Shown here: positions 16,849 through 25,867 of the stretch, piece after piece
How the letters are laid out: every line of letters begins with the position of its first letter
Numbering within the stretch: position 1 is the first letter of the stretch
Source: a virus
Virus record (IMG/VR): IMGVR_UViG_3300046673_000248
Location: 1 to 40,859 of that record
DNA: 40,859 nt
Strand: one strand, 5' to 3'
Program-made: the position numbers and the translations under genes
The notes under the pieces: generated by a model
What the model was told of the DNA's origin: nothing
Seen by the model: the letters and a program-made list of their open reading frames with translations, nothing else
The model's database searches: none

Positions 16849-17923
16849 ATCCCTCGGTGGGACCAGTGATAGCGCCCATGGTGGGCGCGGTGGCCAGCGC
16901 ATTCAGGATCGGCACACCGGTTTCCGGCGCGGTCACCTTGGTGTCGTAGTACCAATCAACCGACTGGTGATAGGTCTTCGTGTCGAGCTGGGGATCGATC
17001 CATTCCAGAACGCCGAAGCCGTCGATGGTGCCGGGAGCGGCCGGGAGCGAGGCATTGCCGCCGCCGCCTTCCGGACCTTTGCCGCCGGCCCAGGTGAAGC
17101 TCTTGGTGCAACTGATGTCATTGCGGTCAGCCGAGGGCTTGGCGTAGCCAAGGAAAGCGTGGCTGCCCCAGATGTACGACGGGGTCATATTCTGCGAGGC
17201 CGAGAGAGCACCGGCGCGCACGCACTTGACGCCAAAGACCGAGGAGAGCTTGTCCAAGTCAATGACGCCGGTGATGTTGGTGTACTTGAAGCGGTCGATG
17301 ATGTCCGGATGGTTGATGAGCGCATTCACCAGCGGGCTGCTCAGAATCAGCGTCATCTGGTTATCCGCCACGCCCGCCTGGTGCAGCAGCTCCTTGTAGG
17401 AGTTGATCTGGACAATGGGGTGCGAGCCGTCCGTGCCCTCTCCCGGCACAGCGGGATACTTGTCCCATTGCTGATTGGTTCCCGCGGTCAGATCGACACC
17501 GTTGGGGAAGTTGGTCAGCGAGAGCAGCAGAGCGGCAACTTCCGCCTCATGCGCGCGGCGAATGCGGCCGATCAGATCGCCCGTCATGTGCTGGCGGGTG
17601 CTGAAGCCCAGGCCGAGGCCGTAGGACTCATCCTCGAACGGCACGCTGCCCTTGAGGGCGTGCGACCGGCACATGTAGGTATCGGTCGAGTAGGAGCGCC
17701 GGATGCTTGCGGCGCTGTCGCCCGGAGCGCGCAGCGTGCTGCCCGGCAGAATCAGGTTGCTGCGATCCCACTTGAGATACGGAAAGGATTGCCGCTCCAC
17801 CGGAACATTTGGACACACCAGAGGGAAGACCAGCGGAATTTCATCATCCGGGAATTCCTTCGCGAAGTTAGAAAGCGCCACATTCGGAAAGCCCGCCGGC
17901 GCAAGTCCCACATAACCGCCCAT
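16847..17923 (-). CDS. Major capsid protein (HK97-fold expected)
   Basis: 358 residues from ATG 17923, chosen because AAAGGAG lies eight bases upstream; longer in-frame starts lack a site and run into the upstream hairpin. It follows the protease-scaffold and decoration genes, the usual order. Features include the N-terminal arm (NVALSNFAKEFPDDE), a central segment with IDRFKYTNITGVIDLDKLSSVFGVKCVRAG, and a C-terminal beta region (TIDGFGVLEWIDPQ). The region 'SSPLVNALINHPDI..' resembles the body of HK97-type coat proteins. The exact family is not certain. Flanking strong hairpins suggest special mRNA handling. Confidence 0.78.
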   Translation of the reverse strand: MGGYVGLAPAGFPNVALSNFAKEFPDDEIPLVFPLVCPNVPVERQSFPYLKWDRSNLILPGSTLRAPGDSAASIRRSYSTDTYMCRSHALKGSVPFEDESYGLGLGFSTRQHMTGDLIGRIRRAHEAEVAALLLSLTNFPNGVDLTAGTNQQWDKYPAVPGEGTDGSHPIVQINSYKELLHQAGVADNQMTLILSSPLVNALINHPDIIDRFKYTNITGVIDLDKLSSVFGVKCVRAGALSASQNMTPSYIWGSHAFLGYAKPSADRNDISCTKSFTWAGGKGPEGGGGNASLPAAPGTIDGFGVLEWIDPQLDTKTYHQSVDWYYDTKVTAPETGVPILNALATAPTMGAITGPTEG

Positions 17924-17972
17924 TTTGATTGCTCCTTTTCCGCTCGCGCGGGTGAATTCGTGTTGCGTTAAG

Positions 17973-18009
17973 CCGCCTGGCGCTGAGCGGTCAGCCGAGC
18001 GCCAGGCGG
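17973..18009 (-). promoter_or_regulatory. Strong intergenic hairpin between decoration and capsid genes
   Basis: CCGCCTGGCGCT (17973-17984) pairs perfectly with AGCGCCAGGCGG (17998-18009) across 13 bases. No T run follows in either direction. It separates the decoration protein stop from the capsid ribosome site. Likely an RNA processing or stability element. Confidence 0.65.
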
Positions 18010-18015
18010 TGAAGA

Positions 18016-19065
18016 TTAACTCAGAATGACCGGCGTCGGTCCGCTGAGAACCGCCATCCACTTCTGATTCACAGCCACCAGCCGAATGCCGTCACCGATC
18101 GCGGCGAAGGTAGCGTAGCCCGTGGTTGCGCCGGGAATGATGCCCGCACCCACCTGAACCGTGTGCGCGTGAGCTGTCTCAGCCACGACGTAGATCTCCG
18201 TGCCATCCTGCGCCGCCGTCGGCGTAGCTAGGGTCATTGAGAGCGCTGCGCCACTGTCCAGGCCATATGTGCCCGAGACCACCGGAATCGCGCCGCTGGC
18301 GGTCTCGTGCGTGACAGTGCCCAGCTTCTGATAATTGTCGAGCTTGGCCGAGCCAGTCATAGCCAGCACATTCCAGATGCCGGCCATCGCCACGAGCAAC
18401 ACGCTGTCGCCTTCGTTTTGGAAGGTCACAACATGGCCGGTGCCGTTGATCTTGTTGCCGGCCGTGGTGATGGTGTGCGCGTGCGCGGTCTCGGCGGTGA
18501 TGAAGAGCAGCGTGCCGTCCTGCGGGCTGCTCGGCGTGGCCAGCGTCATTGCCAGAGCGGCGCCGCTGCCCAGGCCGTAGGTGCCGGAGGCCACCGGAAT
18601 CGCGCCGTCAGAGGTGATGTGGGAGTACGCCGGTACTGGCACCTGGGTGTTGACGGCCAGGAAGCCGAAGAGGCCCAGGACCATGACGTTGGCATAGCTG
18701 CCGGGCGAGATATAGGTCTGCGGCTCCAGTGCCACGGCCAGGACAGCCTGCCCGGTCGTCGCCGGTACCAGCCGCCCCGATGCGTCGTTAGTGAGGGCTT
18801 GCAGCGCGGAGACATTCGCGCCAATGCAAGCAACGGCCTGCCCAAGCTCAATCACCGCGCAGGGATTGCTGGTGCTGATGGCATCCTCTTCGAGAACGCC
18901 GACGCAGGTCTGGCCGGGGGTTGTGGCCAGAAGGGCATAAAGCCCCGCGGCGTCATCGTAGGATACGGCGCGGCCGCGCGTATAGCCGGAAACCGCCATC
19001 GGGAGCAGGGATTCCTTCCCTTGCACTCCCTTGGGGCCTTTTGCTGGAACGTAAATGTTCGCCAT
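18016..19065 (-). CDS. Capsid decoration/cement protein with duplicated domain
   Basis: 349 residues between protease and major capsid. The first 140 residues (MANIYVPAKG; GRAVSYDDAAGLYALLA; CVGVLEEDA; GQAVACIGANVSALQALTND; ASGRLV) match the cement-protein type (DUF2190-like) that binds capsid surfaces. Two copies of a domain of about 53 residues follow (about 153-205 and 258-310). They share GAIPV.SGTYGL.SGAAL, MTLATP, QDGT and AETAHAHT. GGAGGGCAAC before ATG 19065 is a good ribosome site. The duplicated domain may present two surface knobs per subunit. Confidence 0.7.
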   Translation of the reverse strand: MANIYVPAKGPKGVQGKESLLPMAVSGYTRGRAVSYDDAAGLYALLATTPGQTCVGVLEEDAISTSNPCAVIELGQAVACIGANVSALQALTNDASGRLVPATTGQAVLAVALEPQTYISPGSYANVMVLGLFGFLAVNTQVPVPAYSHITSDGAIPVASGTYGLGSGAALAMTLATPSSPQDGTLLFITAETAHAHTITTAGNKINGTGHVVTFQNEGDSVLLVAMAGIWNVLAMTGSAKLDNYQKLGTVTHETASGAIPVVSGTYGLDSGAALSMTLATPTAAQDGTEIYVVAETAHAHTVQVGAGIIPGATTGYATFAAIGDGIRLVAVNQKWMAVLSGPTPVILS

Positions 19066-19095
19066 GTTGCCCTCCTGGGCTGTGATTCAAAATGC

Positions 19096-19119
19096 GCCAG
19101 GTGAATCAGGGCACCTGGC
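19096..19119 (-). promoter_or_regulatory. Intergenic hairpin between protease and decoration genes
   Basis: GCCAGGTG (19096-19103) pairs with CACCTGGC (19112-19119) with an 8-base loop. No T run. It is the first of three hairpins that bracket the decoration and capsid genes. Confidence 0.5.
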
Positions 19120-19173
19120 TGTTATCTACGCTCCCTGCGCGTTGCCGGTCTAAGTCTGGCTCGCGATAACTTG

Positions 19174-20499
19174 TTACACCGCGCCGCCGGTAGCGTTGCC
19201 GGCCACGGTCAATTCAGGCTGCTCTTGGGCAACCTGCGCAAGCGCTTCGCCGAAGGTGATGTTCTTTTCCTTCTGGCGTGCGCGAGCCGCGTCGGTCAGT
19301 GGATCGCCAGTGGAAGCCTTGGTTCTGCCGGGCGCGGCGCCTTCCACCAGGCGGCCGCCGGACACAATCTTCGGCAGACCTTCCAGGAAAAGCACCAGCG
19401 TCTCCAGCGGAGTGACGGTCTTCTTGGCGTCGCCTTCGCCGAACTCGACGGTTGCGGTGGACTTGGCCAGCTCGTCAAAGACTGGGCCGAGACCCATCTT
19501 CTCGAAAGCCGGAATCCACTTGCCGGCCGTCTTGAGCCGGGCAATCGCCGCCTGGGCGCGCTGCTTGATCTCGCCGCCGGCGATCGCCGTTTCGCGCTCG
19601 GCGAACTTGGTGGCCTGCGTGGCGAGCTGGGTCTCCAGCGTGGTCACCTTGGCCACGAGAGGCGCGGCGGCCGCGGTGGCAGCCTCGGTAGCGATGCGCT
19701 GCGCATCGGCCTCGCTGAAAGTTTTGGGTTGCGCGGAGCCGCTGAAAAGTTCCGCGAAAAAGGCTTGGATTTCCTGCTTGATGGTTTTGTCTGCCACTTG
19801 TTCATCCTCCCCGAAGTCCACCTCGATGAACTTCGATCCGTGATCGTTGAATGCGAGGTCTGTGAGACCTTTGACTTCGGGCGGCTGCGCGCCTAGATAT
19901 GCCACATGGCGCAGTCCCGTGATATTGCCGTCAGCGTCGCAATAAAACGCCGCCGAACGCTTTTTGAAGCGCCCCGCCTTGCGCGCCTCGTCAAACTTGG
20001 GATCCACCTGCTTTTCGCGGGCCAGCAGCTTGTCGCCGTCCACAGCCAGCGCCTCGATCCAGCCGTAGGCGGGCTTGTCATCCGCCGGATGGCCGATGGT
20101 GGCCGGCGCTTCGTGGTAGGTGGGGTCATAATTGCGTACCACGCGGTCCAGGTCAGAGCGCGTAATCAAGCCTTTGTTCGCGCCGCGATAGTCACCGGCT
20201 CGGAAGATTTCAATCCAACCGCGCGGCGATTCGCCATGTTCCTGAGTGCGCGCATACTTAGCTTCAAAATCTGCGGTGTCGATTCCGGCCTTCTTGGCCT
20301 TGGCTGCGATCTTGCGGGCGACGGCGGCTTTCTCAGAGTCCGGCACATTCTTTTCATGGCCAAACATCTTCACGGCGGAGTCAATATGATCCGCGTCGAT
20401 GGGCAGATGCCATGTGGAAATATCCTGTGCATCGCCCACATAAGCGAATTGATCCGCTTCCAGAGGTTTGCCGTCCACTATCTTGGTCAACGAAGCCAT
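19174..20499 (-). CDS. Prohead protease-scaffold protein (Mu I-like)
   Basis: 441 residues. The N-terminus (FAYVGDAQDISTWHLPIDA) and the following helical stretch are seen in phage prohead proteases. The next region (PRGWIEIFRAGDYRG, ATIGHPADDKPAYGWIEAL, FKKRSAAFYCDADGNITGL) matches the Mu I / phage I-like protease family. The C-terminal half (about 240-440) is a long, Ala/Glu/Lys-rich coiled coil like a scaffold, as in Mu, where scaffold Z is made from the 3' part of I. An internal scaffold start is possible but was not identified. Final residues are Gln/Glu-rich. Confidence 0.82.
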   Translation of the reverse strand: MASLTKIVDGKPLEADQFAYVGDAQDISTWHLPIDADHIDSAVKMFGHEKNVPDSEKAAVARKIAAKAKKAGIDTADFEAKYARTQEHGESPRGWIEIFRAGDYRGANKGLITRSDLDRVVRNYDPTYHEAPATIGHPADDKPAYGWIEALAVDGDKLLAREKQVDPKFDEARKAGRFKKRSAAFYCDADGNITGLRHVAYLGAQPPEVKGLTDLAFNDHGSKFIEVDFGEDEQVADKTIKQEIQAFFAELFSGSAQPKTFSEADAQRIATEAATAAAAPLVAKVTTLETQLATQATKFAERETAIAGGEIKQRAQAAIARLKTAGKWIPAFEKMGLGPVFDELAKSTATVEFGEGDAKKTVTPLETLVLFLEGLPKIVSGGRLVEGAAPGRTKASTGDPLTDAARARQKEKNITFGEALAQVAQEQPELTVAGNATGGAV

Positions 20500-20567
20500 G
20501 CAATCACCCTACCTCTCTGAAAAGACTCTCCGTGCCGTACCTGAAGCACTTGCAGAAGCTGGGAAAG

Positions 20568-21371
20568 TTACACTCCCGCCAGGCCATGCCAGCCAGGCGG
20601 ACGCGCGAATTCAGCCAATATCGGAAGCCTTTCAATGCCGCCTTCATCACTTCCAGGCGGCGCATCTTCCGGCAGCACGGGAATCACCGAGCATCGGCAA
20701 TTAAATCCGTTGGGCGGATAGATGCGCAGCCACACCGGATCAATGGCGCGGGCGCAGAAACCATCCAGAGCGGCGTGTGCCGGCCTCACGCGCAGATCTC
20801 CGGCCGTCCAGTACTGCCAGTAAGGCAAGGCCTCCATCAGCGACGGCTCTTGCATCTGCTCCAGCCGGCCGGCGCTGTAGGCTTTGCCGCAGTTGGTTTG
20901 GAAGATCGTGTCCAGCTCGAAGGCGGCGAGATCCTCCACGCCGGCTTCCGTGGTCATTGCATTCACAGCCTTGCGGAAATCAGCCGGCGAGCCGCTTTTG
21001 GCCAGCGTGTCAGCCAAAGCGTCGCGGATCTTCGCTATCAGCTTTTGGTCACTGACGCCGGCTACAGTGAAAGCATCGTTGCGATATTGGCTGGTGAGAC
21101 CGTCGAAGAGATCGCGGGTCACCGGCGTCAGATCGCGCAGATAGTCAACCGCGCCGGTGGGCGGCAGATTGAAGCTGAAGCCGACATTGAAGGTGTCGCC
21201 CTGGGCGTCGGCCTCGCCGAAGTTGCGTAGTTGCGAGCTGGTGGCCAGACGAACCGGCCGCTTGGTTTTGACCAGGCCCACGCGGGCGACGTGCAGCCGC
21301 CCCAGCAGGTTCGTCGCCGCCAGGTGGCGCGCCAGCAGATCGCCGAGTTGTACCTGCGCGTGATCCATCAT
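20568..21371 (-). CDS. Phage head morphogenesis protein (Mu F / SPP1 gp7 family)
   Basis: 267 residues from ATG 21371. The ATGATG overlaps the portal stop codon, so translation is coupled; a longer frame reads into the portal gene and is rejected. The C-terminal block has HAALDGFCARAIDPVW, RIYPPNGFNCRCSV, the signature of the Mu F domain (PF04233: 'H..ldG......PPngw.CRC'). The central helical segment YSAGRLEQMQEP also fits. The product is a minor head protein taken into the procapsid near the portal. Confidence 0.85.
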   Translation of the reverse strand: MMDHAQVQLGDLLARHLAATNLLGRLHVARVGLVKTKRPVRLATSSQLRNFGEADAQGDTFNVGFSFNLPPTGAVDYLRDLTPVTRDLFDGLTSQYRNDAFTVAGVSDQKLIAKIRDALADTLAKSGSPADFRKAVNAMTTEAGVEDLAAFELDTIFQTNCGKAYSAGRLEQMQEPSLMEALPYWQYWTAGDLRVRPAHAALDGFCARAIDPVWLRIYPPNGFNCRCSVIPVLPEDAPPGSDEGGIERLPILAEFARPPGWHGLAGV

Positions 21372-22828
21372 TCCGTACCCTGATTCACAATCTCTTTCAC
21401 CCGCCGAGCAAAGATTCCCTTGGCTTCGCCCTGGAGCTGCGCGAAGAGCTTGTCGTACTGCTCCATCTCTTCGCGCATTTGAGCCTCGGCCTTGCGCTCG
21501 GCAAAGGTGGCCGTCGAGCGATCCGTGAGCGCCACCTGCGGCGCGTTGGTGTTTGGCACGAGGATCTGATCTGGAGTCGATCCCGGAGGCAGCGGCCGGT
21601 CGTAGCGATCCGAGGCGTAGCCAGCGGTGAAGCTGTAACCCATGCGTTGCAACGCGCTGTCCACCGTGATGCAGAGCGAGAGATCTTCCGCCTCTTCCAG
21701 ATCGAACTGCCAGACGGGCATCGGTGCCTTCGGCCCAAAGTTCCACAGCACCAGCGGCTTGATGAGCTGCAGATTGATGATGCTCTGGAGACTGCGGCAT
21801 AGCTCCACTGATCGCGAGTCGAGCGTGTCGGCATGAGTCTGGCCCTGGGCGCGGGAGCCGCCGCCGCCCTCGTTGCCGAAGCTGGTTAGCGTCTCACCCA
21901 GAATCACGCGCGCAATGTCATACTGCTTGGCTTTGCAAAAGTTCTCGTAAACCTCCGGATTCTGGCTGCGCGCGATCTTGAGCAGCTCCGGCTCAAACTC
22001 GAAGCCCTTCGGAACCGCGACGGCCACGCTGTCCGTGAGCGCCTGAGCGATATTCACCGCCTGCTTGCGCTCGGATTCATTGTCGGCATCGTTGTAATGC
22101 ACCACAGCCGTGCCAGGGCCTTTTTCGGCATACTGCATCCAGAGCCGTTCCATATTCCGCTTGAACCAGCTTGGCCAGAAAACTTCTTTGAGCAGTGGAC
22201 GCCCCATGCGGTTGCGGCTGCGGCCACGATAGCTGAAGATCAGAAACTTCTGCTCAGGCATCGGCCTGCCTTCGCTAGCCCAGGGATTATCCAGAAGTTG
22301 AAGCTGCCCCACCTGCGGATAAAAGCGGTTGCCGAAAAGGAAAAGCTCTTGCGGGCAATCGCTGATACTCACCAGCTCCGCCTGGCCCTCCGAAGTGTCA
22401 AAGATCATCTCCTGTACGCTGAAGCCGTAACCCGGCGCATCCAGGATGCAATCGAGCACGGCGTGAAAGTCAATCTTGCCGAGCTGCTCTTCGATGAATT
22501 CCTTGACTTCCTGCGCCTGCGCCGATTCATCGCGCGGCGCGGGCAGCACGCTGCGGTCACGCTCCAGCACGGTGAGTTTGAGGGTATGCAGGCAGTTGCT
22601 GACATCGGGGTCTTTGTCTTCCAGCTCGCGAAAGTAGGCCATGGTTTGCGGCAGATTGTAAGCCATGCTGCTGTAGATGTCCGAGGGATTGCGCGTGCCT
22701 CCAAAGGCCAGCGTGTTCCGGTAAAGCGAGAGCTGCTGCATGTAGAGGCTGCTGCTAGAGAGCAGCTCACCCCTGGGCGGCATCGGCGGAACGGCGGAGA
22801 GCTTTTCATCAGAACTGGTTTGGGGCAT
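21368..22828 (-). CDS. Portal protein (Mu gp29, DUF935 family)
   Basis: 486 residues. Motifs typical of the DUF935 portal group include DPDVSNCLHTLKLTVLERD, AVLDCILDAPGYGFSVQEM, FLIFSYRGRSRNRMGRPLLK and VFWPSWFKRNMERLWMQYAE. Then GVGCALN-free C-terminal helices follow with LSLCITVDSALQRMGYSFT. It starts at ATG 22828 overlapping the terminase stop, and ends in overlap with the Mu F-like gene. The product forms the dodecameric ring at the packaging vertex. Confidence 0.9.
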   Translation of the reverse strand: MPQTSSDEKLSAVPPMPPRGELLSSSSLYMQQLSLYRNTLAFGGTRNPSDIYSSMAYNLPQTMAYFRELEDKDPDVSNCLHTLKLTVLERDRSVLPAPRDESAQAQEVKEFIEEQLGKIDFHAVLDCILDAPGYGFSVQEMIFDTSEGQAELVSISDCPQELFLFGNRFYPQVGQLQLLDNPWASEGRPMPEQKFLIFSYRGRSRNRMGRPLLKEVFWPSWFKRNMERLWMQYAEKGPGTAVVHYNDADNESERKQAVNIAQALTDSVAVAVPKGFEFEPELLKIARSQNPEVYENFCKAKQYDIARVILGETLTSFGNEGGGGSRAQGQTHADTLDSRSVELCRSLQSIINLQLIKPLVLWNFGPKAPMPVWQFDLEEAEDLSLCITVDSALQRMGYSFTAGYASDRYDRPLPPGSTPDQILVPNTNAPQVALTDRSTATFAERKAEAQMREEMEQYDKLFAQLQGEAKGIFARRVKEIVNQGTE

Positions 22829-24189
22829 CAGAGGTAACCTTTCAACTGCGAAAAAGAGGTTGGCTTTTCGGAGGCTTGCACGCCTTTGAGGGTACAGACG
22901 CCGCCATTATCGCCCGCGAGAAGCGCCAGAGCTTGCGCCCAAAATTCATCCGCGTGGCCGGCCTCAGTGCGATCAGCATCAAAGCGGAAGTTATTCGCCG
23001 CGGTTGGAATGCGGCGCACGGCATGAACGGCGCCGCGCAGATCCCGGTCATCAGGGTTGCGAATTGTGCCCTCTTCGTAAGCGCGGCGCGTCCGGACCGC
23101 CAGATCTTCTTTGACCGCCAGGGTGAAGGTGACCGGCTCCACGCGCCAGGTTCCCCACTTGGTTTGAGTCTCTTCGGCAAGTTGCATACCGATGCCGGTT
23201 GCATCGATGCAAGCGCGGCGAATGGGCAGATGCTCGAAAAACCAGTCGATGCGTTTGCGCTGAAGTGCAAAGGGCGTGGCGCGAAGCCGGATGATCGCGC
23301 GCGTCCAATTAACTCCGAGGACTTTTTCGAGCAGGTAGATCACCGTCAAATCCTTGATGCGGCCAATATCCACACCCAGGCTCAGCTCTCCGATAGCCTT
23401 GAAAGTGTCCGGCAGCTCAGCTGTAGCGAAGATTGACTCAGCCGCCTGGATCTGCGCCCAGGTAATCCAACTTGAAGCGTCGGAGATGAACTTGCAGCAG
23501 TACTCCTGCTCCCAAATATCCTCATCCGGACAGCCTTCGCGCAATTTCTTCACATCGGCGTTGAGACCTTGGGCCACGGCGTCATAGATCGTGGTGCAGT
23601 GTTTGCTGAAGCCATTTTCTTTTTCGCTCAGCTCGTAAAACATTCCTGACTCGCCAAAGCAGGTTGAGCCGATCTCGATTGAATAACCGCGCGTCACCGA
23701 CGGGTAAATCGCCGCGTAGATTCGCTTGGCATCTTTGTGAAAGGCAAATTCATCCGCCAGGACGTTGCCAGTATAGCCGCGAGCCGTGTCGGGGTTAGCT
23801 GGCAGAAAGATCATGCGCGACTTATTAGACGGGAAGTGAATCACCGACTGGGTCAGTTCGACGCCTACCACAATCCCATCCGGGCGCATATGTTCTTCAA
23901 ATATCCCGGTCATTTCCTCATCATGGAATTCGAAGCCCCGCGCGGCCTGCTCAATTTGCGCAATCGCCTCGACGTGCTCCCGCGCCTTGTGGGCCAGTTC
24001 GTTCGATTGGCGCTGCCCGGCGCTGAGCGCGATCCATAGCGTCTTGTGACGCACCATATCGGTAATCGAGCGAAAGGTTGCACAAAAGCTGAAACCGATC
24101 TGCCGGGCCTTTTTCCAGATTTTGAGCGGGGATTTATCGTTGATCCAGTCTTGCTGGTATTTGAGGAAAACCTGGCTAGACGGCTCCAT
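22828..24189 (-). CDS. terL: Terminase large subunit (Mu gp28-like)
   Basis: 453 residues. The ATPase domain has a Walker A-like KKARQIGFS at 26-34 (the atypical R-Q-x-G-x-S form of large terminases) and Walker B VLADE at 143-147. The nuclease domain shows LSLGVDIGRIKDLTVIYL with D274, and ACIDATGIG with D329; a third acidic cluster near 415-431 (FDADRTEAGHADE) completes an RNase H-type site. It overlaps the small subunit gene by 14 bases. GGGAG before ATG 24189 supports the start. In Mu-type phages this enzyme packages by headful and includes flanking host DNA. Confidence 0.9.
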   Translation of the reverse strand: MEPSSQVFLKYQQDWINDKSPLKIWKKARQIGFSFCATFRSITDMVRHKTLWIALSAGQRQSNELAHKAREHVEAIAQIEQAARGFEFHDEEMTGIFEEHMRPDGIVVGVELTQSVIHFPSNKSRMIFLPANPDTARGYTGNVLADEFAFHKDAKRIYAAIYPSVTRGYSIEIGSTCFGESGMFYELSEKENGFSKHCTTIYDAVAQGLNADVKKLREGCPDEDIWEQEYCCKFISDASSWITWAQIQAAESIFATAELPDTFKAIGELSLGVDIGRIKDLTVIYLLEKVLGVNWTRAIIRLRATPFALQRKRIDWFFEHLPIRRACIDATGIGMQLAEETQTKWGTWRVEPVTFTLAVKEDLAVRTRRAYEEGTIRNPDDRDLRGAVHAVRRIPTAANNFRFDADRTEAGHADEFWAQALALLAGDNGGVCTLKGVQASEKPTSFSQLKGYL

Positions 24190-24856
24190 AAATCTCCCTC
24201 ACTTTTTCCAGCAGGTCTTCGCGGGTGAGAGTCACGGCGGGCTTGCCGTCGCCGCCGTCAATTTCCTCCAGGAGCTTGCGCGCCTTAACCTCGCGGTCCT
24301 CAAGCATCTTCAACCGGCGAGAATCAATGTCCACACGCTTGGCTTGTAGATCCACGCGCTGGAGGCGGGAAAGGCCCAGGGTGAGCTGGGTCAGCCGCTC
24401 AAGAAACTTTTCCTGGTCTCCCGGAGCCACGGTGTGCAGCAAGCTGAAGGCTTGATCCCGCATGGCGTTCATCACCGCCGCGTTCGTCCCCGCCACATCC
24501 TTGCCGGCGAGAGCTTCGATCCACACGCGCGTCTTGGCGCTCTCTGCCATCACCTGGCTGCGCACCTGGCTCACCCGCAGATCAAACCAGCGCTGGAGGG
24601 TTGATTTGGGCAGCTTCAGCCCCGGAAAGAGATCGAGCGCCTCCGGATCGACATTTGGCCAGTCGATGAAGCCGCCGCCGTCTTTCTCCCACTCCGCGCT
24701 GTACGGCCGCGCCGATTGCTCCTCGATCTCCACCCAGGTCCGGCCCCGGCCATAGAGCGTTTGAATCGCCTCCTGCGCGGCCTGCGGCAGGCGGTCGATC
24801 TTGAGCGGTTGCTTCGTTCGCCGCTGCTCTCCGGTTTTTGGCCTGGGCTTGGTCAT
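24176..24856 (-). CDS. terS: Terminase small subunit (Mu gp27, DUF3486 family)
   Basis: 226 residues. KIDRLPQAAQEAIQTLYGRG and WVEIEEQSARPY, then LPKSTLQRWFDLRV, give the family pattern 'kid.LP......l...g.t..eI......kS.L.R'. The C-terminal half is a long helical region (LTLGLSRLQRVDLQAKRVD). It lies directly before the large subunit, as gp27 does. DNA recognition at the left phage end would be its job. A Lys/Arg-rich N-terminal tail precedes the domain. Confidence 0.88.
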   Translation of the reverse strand: MTKPRPKTGEQRRTKQPLKIDRLPQAAQEAIQTLYGRGRTWVEIEEQSARPYSAEWEKDGGGFIDWPNVDPEALDLFPGLKLPKSTLQRWFDLRVSQVRSQVMAESAKTRVWIEALAGKDVAGTNAAVMNAMRDQAFSLLHTVAPGDQEKFLERLTQLTLGLSRLQRVDLQAKRVDIDSRRLKMLEDREVKARKLLEEIDGGDGKPAVTLTREDLLEKVREIYGAV

Positions 24857-24980
24857 TGGTTAGCTCTCAGCTTTCAGCTATCAGCTTTCAGCAAACGCGC
24901 TTGGGCACTTTCGGCGCTTTGCTTCTAGTTTCAGAATGCCGCGGGGTGCCACTCCGCATCATTTTTGAACATGCCCAAGG
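24857..24980. repeat. Gap with period-7 repeat
   Basis: Bases 24862-24894 hold about five units of the CAGCTTT/CAGCTAT type. The remainder shows no gene with good support. A 24-codon minus-strand frame exists but lacks a ribosome site. Confidence 0.6.
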
Positions 24981-25307
24981 TCAATCGAACAGCACATCCT
25001 CATTGCTTTTGTGGCGGGTCCAGAAGCGCAGACCCTCAGCGGTCAGCACGATCTCTGTGATCAGCAGCGTGCCGGTATCCTCGTCGTGCTGTGATCTGAA
25101 ATCGATGTAGCCGAGCGCTTGGAGATCCTGCAACATCGTGTTGACTTGGAACTTGCCCACGGTCTGGCGGATCTTCAGCATCATCCCCCAGATCTCGCTG
25201 CCCGTATATCTGGAGTTTTGAGACTCATGGTTCTCACGAATCAGCGTGAGAATGATGCGGCGCTGCCTGCGGATCAATTGCTCACTGCGCTCAGATTGAA
25301 GACTCAT
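24981..25307 (-). CDS. Winged-helix-like protein (Mu gp26 position)
   Basis: 108 residues from ATG 25307, which overlaps the upstream stop (TGATGA). The sequence has RQRRIILTLIRENHESQ, then TVGKFQVNTMLQDLQALGYI and TEIVLTAEGLRFW. That is the pattern of a small winged helix (helices, LxxLxxxGYI, then a beta hairpin ending LT..G). Mu gp26 and relatives are HTH proteins encoded at this point, before gp27 and gp28. Role inferred: accessory to packaging or regulation. Confidence 0.6.
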   Translation of the reverse strand: MSLQSERSEQLIRRQRRIILTLIRENHESQNSRYTGSEIWGMMLKIRQTVGKFQVNTMLQDLQALGYIDFRSQHDEDTGTLLITEIVLTAEGLRFWTRHKSNEDVLFD

Positions 25308-25867
25308 CAAACCGTACCCCCTATCTCTTTTTCCTTGGCGTCCAAAGCGGCTTTTTCCTTACTCAACATTGAATGCACGCCCTTCATGCTGTGCATGATT
25401 TCCGACAACACCTCATCCTGCCGATCGAGCCGATCTGTAATCTCCTGGCCCTGCTGAGCGGCGAACATCGCCAATCGTTGCGTCTCCCGATTTGTCTCGC
25501 CGCTGACCTCAGCCATGCGATTCATTGCCGCCGCCGTCTGAGCGGAGGCCTCCACGGCTCCCCGTATGCTTGCGGCCAGCTCGCCAAAACTCTCGCGGGT
25601 AGCCTGTATCTGGCTCTCAGTGATGCGCCCGTAGACATAAATGCCCACCAGCGCAACCAGGAAGGCTGGACCCCAAACCTGCAAAAGCTGAAAACTCTTA
25701 TCCGGCTGGTTACGGAAGACTTCATAGGCACCCGCCGCCAATGCCATCCCGCCCGCTCCATAGATGGCCACTTCCAACTTTTTTAGCCATCCGCTCCGGA
25801 AGCCGAGCGAAAACTCCGCCCGCCGCCCCGCCCCGCCACCCAAGTTGAGAGTCTCCATGGTCGTCAT
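25307..25867 (-). CDS. Membrane coiled-coil protein (Mu gp25 / DUF2730 position)
   Basis: 186 residues. Two hydrophobic stretches (VAIYGAGGMALAAGAYEVF, about 33-51, and WGPAFLVALVGIYVYG, about 65-80) are followed by a long amphipathic helix (about 83-180) rich in Gln, Glu and Ala. The order membrane segment then coiled coil, next to the gp26- and gp27-like genes, matches the place of Mu gp25 (DUF2730). Some phages use such proteins in lysis. Function is not established by sequence. Confidence 0.55.
   Translation of the reverse strand: MTTMETLNLGGGAGRRAEFSLGFRSGWLKKLEVAIYGAGGMALAAGAYEVFRNQPDKSFQLLQVWGPAFLVALVGIYVYGRITESQIQATRESFGELAASIRGAVEASAQTAAAMNRMAEVSGETNRETQRLAMFAAQQGQEITDRLDRQDEVLSEIMHSMKGVHSMLSKEKAALDAKEKEIGGTV

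Noticed and set aside
16799-17971. 390-residue plus-strand reading frame over the capsid gene
   Set aside because: It is antisense to the major capsid gene. Its composition (Arg/Gly/His-rich) is typical of a shadow frame, and it has no ribosome site.
20568-21800. 410-residue extended form of the Mu F-like protein
   Set aside because: The extra N-terminus overlaps the portal gene by over 400 bases and is low-complexity. ATG 21371 overlapping the portal stop is the natural start.
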